6,804 nt of DNA. Source: Rhodospirillales bacterium (GTDB lineage: Bacteria > Pseudomonadota > Alphaproteobacteria > Rhodospirillales > Magnetospirillaceae). The stretch spans positions 1 through 6,804 of the forward strand of contig JASHSH010000324.1 of assembly GCA_030040955.1 (NCBI GenBank), given 5' to 3'. Position 1 is the stretch's first letter. The number at the start of each line of letters is the position of its first letter. Below are positions 1-5,805 of the stretch, piece after piece. The notes beneath the pieces are model-generated. The model had not been told where the DNA came from. It was given only the letters and a program-made list of their open reading frames with translations, and did no database searches. The position numbers were made by a program, and so were the translations under genes.

Positions 1-2
1 TG

Positions 3-2342
3 ATGACCGGCCGATACCGGGGCCAGGAAGGCAGTTGGACGGTCTTCGATCTCGATTTTCAGGCCGAAATGCGGGTGACCCTGCTGGAGAAGGATATCGG
101 CCGCGTCGTGCTGAAGCGGGCCGGCGGCTACCGCCTCGACCGCGGCTGGTCGATCGCCCCGGGCGGGCTGGAGCCGCCCTATGCGGGCCGTCCGCGCGAC
201 GATCTATCGGGCTTCGCTCTGCCGACGAGCACCGTGACGCTCGGCGACGGCAAGGTACGCCTGGCCACCTCCGACGGCTTCGCGGCGGAGATTCAGCTGG
301 CGCCATTCTCGATCGCCTGGCTGCGCGCCGGCGAGGATCGCCCGTTTCTGCGGGATCGGCGCACCCAGGCCTACTTCTTCTCGCGCAAGACCGGCGCGGT
401 GAGTCATATGATGGCGCGAGACGCCGCCGAACGGCATTACGGCCTCGGCGGCAAGGCCGGGCCGCTGGATCGCACCGGCCGCCGCTTCCGCATCGACGCG
501 GTCGACCCTTGCGGCTTCGACGCCGAGCTCAGCGACCCGCTGTACCACATGATTCCGATGGTGCTGGTCGACGGCCCCGCGGGAGCGCACGGAATTTTCT
601 ACGACAACTTGGCGGTCGCGGAGGTCGATCTGGGATGCACGATCGACAACTACCACGGCCCGTTCCGGTCCTACGCCGCGGAGGACGGCGACCTCGACTA
701 CTATGTGCTGGCCGGTCCCGCCGTACCGGACGTCGTGCGCCGCTTCTCGTGGCTGACGGGCGGCCAGGCATTCCCGCCGCGCTGGGCCCTCGGGTTCGGC
801 ATGACGTCGATGACGATCCTCGACGCGCCCGACGCCGATGCCCGCCTGACGGAATTGATCGCGGAGCGTCGGCGGAACGATATAGCTTGCGACAGTTTTC
901 ATTTCGGCTCCGGCTACACCTCGATCGGCAAGCGGCGCTACGTCTTCAACTGGAACCGCGAGAAGTTCCCCGACCCCGAGGCGACCATGCGGCGGTTGAA
1001 AGCCGCGGGCATGCGGCCGGTGGCCAACCTGAAGCCTTGCCTGCTCGACGATCATCCCCGTCTCGCCGAGGCACGGCGGGCCGGGCTACTGGTGCGCGAC
1101 GGCGCGACCGGCGAACCGGCGGCCGCCCAGTTCTGGGACGGGTTAGGCTTCCATATCGACTTCACCAATCCGGAGGCCCGCGCCTGGTGGCGTAGCGGCA
1201 TCGAAGGCTCGTTGCTCGGCCAGGGCATGGACTCGGTTTGGAACGACAACAATGAATATGAGATTTGGGACGAGGACGCGGTCTGCCACGGCGATGGACG
1301 CGCCTTTCCGCAGGCGCTGGCCCGGCCGGCGCAGGCGCTGCTGATGACCAAGCTGGCCCACGAAACACAGCTCGCCCATGCGCCGGACAAACGCGCTTAC
1401 GTGATCACGCGGGCCGGAAGCGCGGGCACCTGGCGCTATGGGCAGACCTGGACGGGCGACAACGAAACGGCTTGGAAGACCTTGCGGTTCAATCTGGCGC
1501 AAGGGCTGAACATGAGCCTTTCGGGCCAATTCAATACCGGCCACGACGTGGGCGGCTTCCACGGCCCCAGTCCCGATCCCGAACTGCTGTGCCGATTCGT
1601 CGAGTTCTGCTCGCTGTGGCCGCGCTTCGTGATGAATTCGTGGAAGGACAGCGGCGTCGTCAATTTGCCTTGGATGCACCCCTCCGTGCTGCCGCAGATA
1701 CGCGACGCCATCCGGCTGCGCTACTGGCTGATGCCCTATTTGTACACCCGCATGTGGCGGGCCTCGGTGTTCAACGAGCCCGCGCTGCGTCCCCTGTTCC
1801 ATGACTTCGCCGCGGATTCCGCGACACGTAGCGTCGAGGACAGCTTCATGTTGGGACCCGATCTTCTGGTCGCTCCGGTGCTGGAACAGGGCGCGGGCGA
1901 TCGGCCCGTCTACCTGCCCGCGCATCCGGGCGGCTGGTACGACCTGCGCGACGGAACCGCCTACGAGGGCGGTGTTCGCGTGCGTGTTCCGGCGCCGCTC
2001 GGCCGCTTGCCCGTGTTCGCGCGTGCCGGGGCCGTGATCCCGATCAGCGAGCGGGACGATCGCGGCGAGCGCCGCATTCTGCTCGCCTTCGGATCGCCGC
2101 CGGCTGCGTCGGCCGCCGAGCTTTACGAGGATGACGGGGAAACGGCCGACTGGCGGACCGGAGGGATGCGGATTCGCTTCGAACGCATGCCCGAGGAGAC
2201 CGGGACCAGGCTGGTCATGACGATGGCGGGGAACTATCGGCCGGCATTCGATCGGATCGGGGTCCGCTCGATCGCCGCCGGTCGACTCGAGTTGGTCTCG
2301 ACTCCGGGACCGATCGCGCTTGTCGCCGACGAGGGTGTCTGA
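3..2342 (+). CDS. Glycoside hydrolase family 31 (alpha-glucosidase/alpha-xylosidase-like)
   Basis: A 779-residue retaining alpha-glycosidase of family GH31, expected to release alpha-linked glucose or xylose from the non-reducing end of oligosaccharides. Seen: an N-terminal beta-sandwich (about 1-250) with the family's YGLGGKAGPLDR stretch near 146-157 and SDPLYHMIP near 178-185; a catalytic barrel (about 255-590) with WNDNNE, whose D415 is the expected nucleophile, and WTGDN, whose D486 is the expected acid/base; GHDVGGF around D515; RYWLMPYLYT from R573; then C-terminal beta domains. E. coli YicI has its catalytic pair at 416 and 482, a close match. There is no signal peptide, so the enzyme should act in the cytoplasm on imported sugars. 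The ATG at 3-5 overlaps a TGA at 1-3, suggesting translational coupling to an upstream gene outside the window; its ribosome site cannot be seen. Family assignment is firm; substrate (glucoside, xyloside or other) is undetermined. Confidence 0.93.
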   Translation: MTGRYRGQEGSWTVFDLDFQAEMRVTLLEKDIGRVVLKRAGGYRLDRGWSIAPGGLEPPYAGRPRDDLSGFALPTSTVTLGDGKVRLATSDGFAAEIQLAPFSIAWLRAGEDRPFLRDRRTQAYFFSRKTGAVSHMMARDAAERHYGLGGKAGPLDRTGRRFRIDAVDPCGFDAELSDPLYHMIPMVLVDGPAGAHGIFYDNLAVAEVDLGCTIDNYHGPFRSYAAEDGDLDYYVLAGPAVPDVVRRFSWLTGGQAFPPRWALGFGMTSMTILDAPDADARLTELIAERRRNDIACDSFHFGSGYTSIGKRRYVFNWNREKFPDPEATMRRLKAAGMRPVANLKPCLLDDHPRLAEARRAGLLVRDGATGEPAAAQFWDGLGFHIDFTNPEARAWWRSGIEGSLLGQGMDSVWNDNNEYEIWDEDAVCHGDGRAFPQALARPAQALLMTKLAHETQLAHAPDKRAYVITRAGSAGTWRYGQTWTGDNETAWKTLRFNLAQGLNMSLSGQFNTGHDVGGFHGPSPDPELLCRFVEFCSLWPRFVMNSWKDSGVVNLPWMHPSVLPQIRDAIRLRYWLMPYLYTRMWRASVFNEPALRPLFHDFAADSATRSVEDSFMLGPDLLVAPVLEQGAGDRPVYLPAHPGGWYDLRDGTAYEGGVRVRVPAPLGRLPVFARAGAVIPISERDDRGERRILLAFGSPPAASAAELYEDDGETADWRTGGMRIRFERMPEETGTRLVMTMAGNYRPAFDRIGVRSIAAGRLELVSTPGPIALVADEGV

Positions 2343-2463
2343 TCCCGGGCTTCGGTTTCGCAGTCTTCCGGCGGACACCGAGGGCAGCCCGGTGGGCCGG
2401 ACTCAACATGGCCGCGTGAAGATGGCGGCGGCGGCGCGGCGTCGCCAATTGGTCGGATTGTTG

Positions 2464-2501
2464 GGTTGACCCGGACACCGGCAATTCGCGTCCGGGCGAC
2501 C
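2464..2501. repeat. Long imperfect inverted repeat (stem-loop)
   Basis: CCCGGAC (2470-2476) pairs perfectly with GTCCGGG (2490-2496). Beyond a single bulged A at 2469 the pairing continues for five more pairs, GGTTG (2464-2468) with CGACC (2497-2501), including one G-T wobble, giving about 12 pairs around a 13-base loop. It lies about 120 bases after the GH31 stop. No T-run follows, so it is not a standard intrinsic terminator; it may protect or end the GH31 transcript, or be a leftover of a structured element. Confidence 0.5.
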
Positions 2502-2549
2502 AAGATGCCGCAGATTGGCACGGTATGCGCCCGCGCCCGACAGAACGCA

Positions 2550-2565
2550 AAACTCGTCAGAGTTT
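2550..2565. repeat. Short perfect inverted repeat AAACTC/GAGTTT
   Basis: AAACTC and GAGTTT form a perfect 6-bp stem around a GTCA loop, in a locally AT-richer patch between the GH31 gene and the tRNA fragment. There is no T-run after it. It could be a protein-binding palindrome or a chance hairpin; its position 70-90 bases left of the tRNA remnant is the only reason to flag it. Confidence 0.3.
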
Positions 2566-2637
2566 CGACGGAAACCCACCAAAGTGCGGCGGATAGCAGA
2601 CATCTGGATACTTGAAATCGTTGGATTCCGCGGAGCC

Positions 2638-2691
2638 CCAAAATCCGTTGCCTTCGCGGGCGCGCGGGTTCGAGTCCGGCCTGGGGCACCA
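2638..2691 (+). pseudogene. Truncated tRNA-Leu (3' portion: variable arm, T arm, acceptor strand, CCA)
   Basis: The order of elements matches a class II tRNA from the anticodon loop onward. CAAAATCC (2639-2646) resembles the anticodon loop and 3' stem of tRNA-Leu(CAA). A long variable arm follows, TGCC/GGCG closing on TTCGCG (2649-2662). The T arm has the canonical TTCGAGT loop (2669-2675) with stem GCGGG/CCGGC (2664-2668/2676-2680), which has one G-G mismatch. Then come the acceptor 3' strand CTGGGGC (2681-2687), discriminator A, and encoded CCA (2689-2691). The D arm and the 5' half expected upstream are not found, so this cannot be a working tRNA. A GCCCCA at 2635-2640 can pair with TGGGGC, so the fragment might also be an internally deleted gene retaining its 5' end. 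Leu is inferred from the AAAATCC text plus the variable arm; Ser is less likely. Confidence 0.7.
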
Positions 2692-2708
2692 TGCGAATCG
2701 ATGGGTAC

Positions 2709-2725
2709 ACCGGGCGCCGGTTTTT
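2709..2725 (+). terminator. Terminator-like hairpin after the tRNA fragment
   Basis: ACCGG (2709-2713), loop GCG, CCGGT (2717-2721), then four more T (2722-2725). This short GC stem plus T-run lies 18 bases after the tRNA CCA end, the usual place for a tRNA transcript terminator. The T-run is on the plus strand, so it serves rightward transcription. The stem is only 5 bp, hence moderate confidence. Confidence 0.5.
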
Positions 2726-2740
2726 GCGCTCATGAGGCGC

Positions 2741-2755
2741 GAGCCGGACTGGCTC
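2741..2755. repeat. Small inverted repeat between the convergent units
   Basis: GAGCC and GGCTC form a perfect 5-bp repeat around GGACT. It sits 58 bases beyond the MarR stop and could contribute to ending the leftward MarR transcript, but lacks a T-run in that direction. A short hairpin like this is expected by chance in GC-rich DNA. Confidence 0.2.
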
Positions 2756-2812
2756 ACGAAATGCAGATGGGATGCGGCCTCCGAAGCCGGCGCCTGCATC
2801 GCCAAGGAGCGG

Positions 2813-3367
2813 CTAGCCGTCTCCGGCCGTGCGCGCCGCCAAGCCGTCGTTGAGTTTGCCGAGCAGCCCCAGAAGAATGCGCCGCTCGTGCAGCGACAAG
2901 GGCGCCAGCGTCGCCTCCTCGTAGGCGAGCACCTGCGGCATCGTCGCCGCCACCCGCGCGCGGCCGGCCTCGGTGAGGCGCAGCTCGACCGAGCGACGGT
3001 CGAGGTCCGAGGGCAGCCGTCGGATCAGCCCCTGCCGCTCGAGCGAGTCCGCGAGCTTGGTCATGTTCGGGCGCTTGATCAGCAGCGCATCGCCGAGCGC
3101 GCCGGCCCGCACGCCCGGGTTGGCGGCGATCGCCACCAGCGCGCAGAAGGCGCCGGGATTGAGTCCGGTCTTGCCGAAGCGCGCGTGAAACCGCTGGAAC
3201 ATGCGCAGCTGAATCATGCGCACGAAGAAGCCCGCCAGCCCGTCGAGCGCGGCGAGATTCAGCCCCGCCGGCGCGGCCGTGCGGCCCGCAACGTCCGCCG
3301 CGCGCTTCCGTTGGCGCGATTTTCGATATGTCGTATAACGAATTTGTCCCGCGCCGCTTTTCGCCAT
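2813..3367 (-). CDS. MarR-family transcriptional regulator
   Basis: A 184-residue DNA-binding regulator of the MarR family, which act as dimers and usually lose operator binding when a small, often aromatic, ligand binds. Seen: an N-terminal dimerisation helix around 40-64; a winged helix-turn-helix at about 70-135 with recognition-helix text KRPNMTKLADSLERQGLI (98-115) and a wing containing SDLDRRSVELRLTEAGR (120-136) whose Asp-Arg pattern is the family signature; and C-terminal helices for dimerisation. The start chosen is the ATG at 3365-3367. The frame is open to 3535, but that extension is not family-like and would run through the likely promoter of the divergent importer. No good ribosome site precedes the chosen ATG, so the first 40 basic residues (containing KSRQRKR) are uncertain. 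It is divergent from the binding-protein gene, so it probably controls that operon and itself. Function class is firm; ligand is unknown. Confidence 0.88.
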   Translation of the reverse strand: MAKSGAGQIRYTTYRKSRQRKRAADVAGRTAAPAGLNLAALDGLAGFFVRMIQLRMFQRFHARFGKTGLNPGAFCALVAIAANPGVRAGALGDALLIKRPNMTKLADSLERQGLIRRLPSDLDRRSVELRLTEAGRARVAATMPQVLAYEEATLAPLSLHERRILLGLLGKLNDGLAARTAGDG

Positions 3368-3402
3368 CGAATGTCCGCGCCCGCCCCGGATCGCCGGATA
3401 TC

Positions 3403-3440
3403 CCCGATTGGAGCAAAGTTCCGGCCGGTCGGCAATCGGG
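3403..3440. promoter_or_regulatory. Perfect 8-bp inverted repeat upstream of the MarR gene
   Basis: CCCGATTG (3403-3410) and CAATCGGG (3433-3440) are exact inverted copies with centres 30 bp apart, close to three helical turns. The spacer contains the palindrome CCGGCCGG (3421-3428). It starts 36 bp upstream of the MarR start codon. It could be a regulator-binding site with two half-sites on one face of the helix, or a leader hairpin in the MarR mRNA. Confidence 0.4.
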
Positions 3441-3482
3441 TCGGCGGCCGCGCCGGCGCCCCATCGGCGGCCCGAATAGTTT

Positions 3483-3502
3483 ACCAGTTGACAAAAACCG
3501 GT
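3483..3502. promoter_or_regulatory. Candidate MarR operator (imperfect palindrome)
   Basis: ACCAGTT (3483-3489) and AACCGGT (3496-3502) are inverted half-sites matching at 6 of 7 positions with a 6-base spacer, a 20-bp layout typical in size for MarR operators. The element covers the TTGACA box of the importer promoter, so binding would block RNA polymerase. Assignment to this MarR protein is inferred from position. Confidence 0.4.
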
Positions 3503-3518
3503 CCATTGCGGGCACAAT
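3488..3518 (+). promoter_or_regulatory. Putative sigma-70-type promoter of the importer operon
   Basis: A consensus -35 box TTGACA (3488-3493) is followed after 19 bases by CACAAT (3513-3518), a 4-of-6 match to TATAAT. The spacer is longer than the usual 17, so the true -10 may be shifted. It points toward the binding-protein gene, leaving an untranslated leader of roughly 50 bases. A perfect TTGACA is notable in such GC-rich DNA. Confidence 0.5.
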
Positions 3519-3563
3519 TCCGGGACAATAATCAAGGCCGCCCGCGCGTGGCCGCAACGTCGC

Positions 3564-3571
3564 AGGGGAGG
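3564..3571 (+). promoter_or_regulatory. Strong ribosome binding site that fixes a GTG start
   Basis: AGGGGAGG lies five bases before the GTG at 3577 and is a near-ideal Shine-Dalgarno sequence. It selects that GTG as the start of the binding protein, and the protein so started begins with a proper signal peptide. Confidence 0.75.
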
Positions 3572-3576
3572 TTGCC

Positions 3577-4731
3577 GTGACCCATCCGTACGCCCGCATC
3601 GCCACGCTTGCGTTCGCCCTTTCGCTCGGGGCGACCGGGACTTGCCTCGCCGACATCACGGTCGGCATCACCGTCAGCGCCACCGGACCGGGCGCGGCGC
3701 TGGGCGGGCCGGAGATGAAAACGGTCGCCATCCTGCCCGCCGAAATCGCCGGGCAGAAGGTGAAATACGTCGCGCTCGACGACGCGTCCGACGCGACCAA
3801 GTCCGCGACCAACTTCCGCAAGTTCGTCGCCGAGGACAAGGCCGATCTGGTGATCGGCTCGACGCTCACCTTCACCACGCTGCCGCTGGTCGACATCGCC
3901 GCCGAGTCGAAGACGCCGCTGATGGCGACCACCGCCGGCGCGGTGCTGGTCGAACCGGTCGACGAGAAGCGGCGCTGGGTGTTCAAGATCGTGCCGAACG
4001 ACCGCATCGGCGCGGTCGCGCTCGCCAAATACATGGCCAAGCAAGGCATCAAGACGGTCGGCTTCCTCGCCTTCAACGACGCCTATGGCGAGGCCTGGAC
4101 GAAGGAGGTCAACAAGGCCTTCCCCGACAACGGCATGTCCCTCGTCGCCAGCGAGACCTACGCGCGCACCGACACCAGCGCGATCGGACAGGTGCTCAAG
4201 CTGATCGCCGCCAAGCCCGACGCGGTGTTCATCGCCGCCTCCGGCACGCCGGCGGCGGTGCCCGCGCGCGAGCTGCGCGAGAAGGGATTCGCGGGCCCGA
4301 TGTTCCAGACCCACGGCGTCGCCTCGCCGCTGTTCATCCAGGCCGGCGGCAAGGACGTGGAGGGAACGGTGATCTCGGCCGAGCCCTTCGTGGTGGCGAG
4401 CCAGCTCCCCGACGACAATCCGTTCAAGAAGGTCGCGCTCGACTATGCCGCCCGCTACAAGGAGGCGAACAACGCACCGGCCACCATCTTCGGCGCGCAT
4501 CTGGTCGACGCGATGCGCATTATCGCCGCCGCCGCGCCCGAGGCGCTGAAGAAGGGCGAGCCAGGCAGCGAAGCGTTCCGCACGGCATTGCGCGACGCGA
4601 TCGAACAGGTGAAAGGCCTCTACCTCAACAACGGCCTGCTGACGATGTCGCCGACCGACCATTGCGGCTATGACGACCGTTCGGCGATGGTGATGAAGGT
4701 CGAGGACGGCGCCTTCAAGCTGATCCAATAG
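3577..4731 (+). CDS. ABC transporter periplasmic substrate-binding protein (LivJ/LivK-like, Peripla_BP_6)
   Basis: A 384-residue periplasmic protein that captures a small solute and hands it to the LivH/LivM-type permeases encoded next. Seen: a Sec signal peptide, residues 1-25, with a basic start, a hydrophobic core and an A25-D26 cleavage site after CLA; the mature protein opens with ITVGITVSATGPGAALGGPE, matching the ligand-loop opening of type I binding proteins; the two-lobe pattern continues through LDDASDATKSATNFRKFV and FLAFNDAYGEAWTKE; and the C-terminus has the MSPTDHCGYDDRSAMVMKVEDG stretch common in this family. The GTG start is supported by a strong ribosome site. Thirty bases separate it from the next gene, so they form an operon. 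The ligand cannot be read from sequence: relatives bind branched-chain amino acids, amides or aromatic acids. The neighbouring MarR gene favours an organic or aromatic acid, but that is inference. Confidence 0.9.
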   Translation: MTHPYARIATLAFALSLGATGTCLADITVGITVSATGPGAALGGPEMKTVAILPAEIAGQKVKYVALDDASDATKSATNFRKFVAEDKADLVIGSTLTFTTLPLVDIAAESKTPLMATTAGAVLVEPVDEKRRWVFKIVPNDRIGAVALAKYMAKQGIKTVGFLAFNDAYGEAWTKEVNKAFPDNGMSLVASETYARTDTSAIGQVLKLIAAKPDAVFIAASGTPAAVPARELREKGFAGPMFQTHGVASPLFIQAGGKDVEGTVISAEPFVVASQLPDDNPFKKVALDYAARYKEANNAPATIFGAHLVDAMRIIAAAAPEALKKGEPGSEAFRTALRDAIEQVKGLYLNNGLLTMSPTDHCGYDDRSAMVMKVEDGAFKLIQ

Positions 4732-4733
4732 TT

Positions 4734-4746
4734 CCGCGCACCGCGG
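4734..4746 (+). other. Small hairpin in the binding protein-permease gap
   Basis: CCGCG (4734-4738), CAC loop, CGCGG (4742-4746) is a perfect 5-bp stem two bases after the binding-protein stop. Hairpins at this place in importer operons often raise the amount of binding-protein mRNA over permease mRNA by slowing decay or stopping some transcription. No T-run follows, so read-through into the permease gene is expected. Confidence 0.35.
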
Positions 4747-4761
4747 GACGGGGCGGGCGGC

Positions 4762-5805
4762 ATGGACGGGTCGATCGCCCTTTCCCTGGTACAGGACGGG
4801 CTCGTCAACGGGGCCATCTACGCGCTGGTCGCCGTGGCCTTGGTCTTGGTTTTCGCCGTCACCCGCGTGATCCTGGTCCCGCAGGGCGAGTTCGTCGCCT
4901 TCGCCGCGCTCGGCTACGCGCAATTGCAGGGCGGAACGCGGCCCGGCACGGCCGGTCTGCTGGTCGCGCTCGGCGCGGCGGCCTTCCTGCTCGATCTGAT
5001 CCGCGCACGCGGAAGGCCCGGCTTCGCGCTTCTGCTGCGCGGGCTTGGCACCGATATCGCCTTTCCGGCCGCGGTCTATGTCCTGGTCGATCGCGTGGCT
5101 CCGCTGCGGCCGGGATGGGGCGCGGATGCGCTGCTCACGCTGCTGCTGGTCGCGCCGCTCGGCCCCTATCTGTATCGCCTGGCCTTCCGCCCGCTCGCGG
5201 ATTCCTCGGTGCTCGTGCTGCTGATCGCCGCTGTCGGCGTGCATCTCGCGCTCACCGTCCTGGGCCTCGGATTCTTCGGCCCCGAGGGATTTCGCGCGGA
5301 CGCGGCCTTCGGCGGCTCCTTCGCCCTCGGCGGGACCATCGTGCAGGCGCAGCAGATCCTGGTGGTGGCGGCGGCGCTGATTTCGATGGGCGCGCTCTGG
5401 CTGCTGTTCGAGCGCACGCTCGTCGGCAAGGCGTTGCGCGCGGTCGCGGTCAACCGCACCGGGGCGCGGCTGGTCGGCATCCCGATCGCGCTGTCCGGCG
5501 AGGCGGCCTTCGCGCTCGCCTCGCTGATCGGGGCGATTTCCGGCATTCTGATCGCGCCGGTGACGATGCTCTATTTCGACAGCGGCTTCCTGATCGGGCT
5601 GAAGGGATTCGTCGCCGCGATCACCGGCGGACTGGCCGATTATCCGCTCGCCGTGGCGGCCTCCTTCGGGGTGGGGATCGTGCAGTCGTTCGCCGCCTTC
5701 TGGACCAGCACCTTCATGGAGGTGGTGGTGTTCATGCTGGTGGTGCCGGTGCTGCTGCTGCGCAGCCTGCGGGCGCCCTCCGTCGAGGAGGAGGAAGAGG
5801 CGTGA
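4762..5805 (+). CDS. ABC transporter permease, LivH type
   Basis: A 347-residue inner-membrane permease forming one half of the transmembrane pore of a branched-chain-amino-acid-type importer. Seen: first segment (about 12-33) with NGAIYALVAVALVLVFAVTR followed by the family's QGEF motif (41-44); LAFRPLADSSVLVLLIAAVG (140-159), matching the LivH LAYRPL region; the cytoplasmic coupling loop ALRAVAVNRTGARLVGI (224-240), which should contact the ATPase; and the KGFVAAITGGLADYPLA stretch (281-297) before the last segments. About ten hydrophobic segments are visible. LivH proteins are usually about 290 residues; the extra length sits at about 58-130, with additional hydrophobic segments before LAFRPL. 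The protein ends in an acidic VEEEEEA tail. The ATG at 4762 follows a GGGACGGGGCGGG run as a modest ribosome site. It overlaps the next gene by four bases (GTGA). Confidence 0.9.
   Translation: MDGSIALSLVQDGLVNGAIYALVAVALVLVFAVTRVILVPQGEFVAFAALGYAQLQGGTRPGTAGLLVALGAAAFLLDLIRARGRPGFALLLRGLGTDIAFPAAVYVLVDRVAPLRPGWGADALLTLLLVAPLGPYLYRLAFRPLADSSVLVLLIAAVGVHLALTVLGLGFFGPEGFRADAAFGGSFALGGTIVQAQQILVVAAALISMGALWLLFERTLVGKALRAVAVNRTGARLVGIPIALSGEAAFALASLIGAISGILIAPVTMLYFDSGFLIGLKGFVAAITGGLADYPLAVAASFGVGIVQSFAAFWTSTFMEVVVFMLVVPVLLLRSLRAPSVEEEEEA
5785..5800 (+). promoter_or_regulatory. Ribosome binding site for the LivM-type gene, inside the upstream coding region
   Basis: GAGGAGGAGGAAGAGG encodes the run of glutamates at the end of the LivH-type protein and also supplies Shine-Dalgarno matches immediately before the GTG at 5802. 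Together with the four-base GTGA overlap it indicates translational coupling, keeping the two permease subunits at similar amounts. Confidence 0.6.

Larger units (their letters stand above)
2343..2812. other. 470-bp stretch without a protein gene
   Basis: Between the stops of the convergent GH31 and MarR genes no reading frame shows a recognisable protein. The frames that run through it translate to low-complexity Arg/Pro/Ala-rich text, and the minus-strand one includes GLEPARP-like text typical of translating the complement of a tRNA 3' end. What it does hold: a 12-bp stem-loop (2464-2501), a 6-bp stem-loop (2550-2565), a tRNA-Leu 3' fragment (about 2638-2691), a terminator-like hairpin (2709-2725), and a small perfect inverted repeat GAGCC/GGCTC (2741-2755). 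No integrase, transposase or insertion-sequence end could be recognised. Confidence 0.75.

Noticed and set aside
1143..2378. Minus-strand open frame of 411 codons opposite the GH31 gene
   Set aside because: The plus strand encodes intact GH31 motifs over the same span; the antisense translation shows no family pattern.
2343..2640. Self-splicing intron interrupting tRNA-Leu, with the 5' exon further upstream
   Set aside because: Introns are known in tRNA-Leu anticodon loops, but no 5' half with a D arm was found in the gap and no conserved intron core was recognised.
2594..2691. Intact tRNA-Leu with an enlarged anticodon loop, since GGATT (2623-2627) could pair with AATCC (2642-2646)
   Set aside because: The loop would be 14 bases, and the bases where the acceptor 5' strand and D arm should lie do not pair with CTGGGGC or show a D-loop GG. 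The pairing is probably coincidental.
2234..2710. Minus-strand open frame of 158 codons with GLEPARP-like text
   Set aside because: The family-like text comes only from reading the complement of the tRNA 3' end, a known source of false proteins; the rest is Pro/Arg-rich and overlaps the end of the GH31 gene.
3368..3535. N-terminal extension of the MarR protein to the ATG at 3535
   Set aside because: The added 56 residues do not resemble the family and would place coding sequence over the promoter and palindrome of the divergent operon.
2612..3580. Plus-strand open frame of 322 codons across the tRNA fragment and MarR gene
   Set aside because: It is the shadow of the MarR gene on the opposite strand, Arg/Ala/Gln-rich without a family pattern, and runs through the importer promoter.
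3532..5244. Minus-strand open frame of 570 codons
   Set aside because: Antisense to the clearly real binding-protein and LivH genes; composition (Arg, Asp, Gln, His, Gly) is typical of the reverse complement of GC-rich coding DNA.
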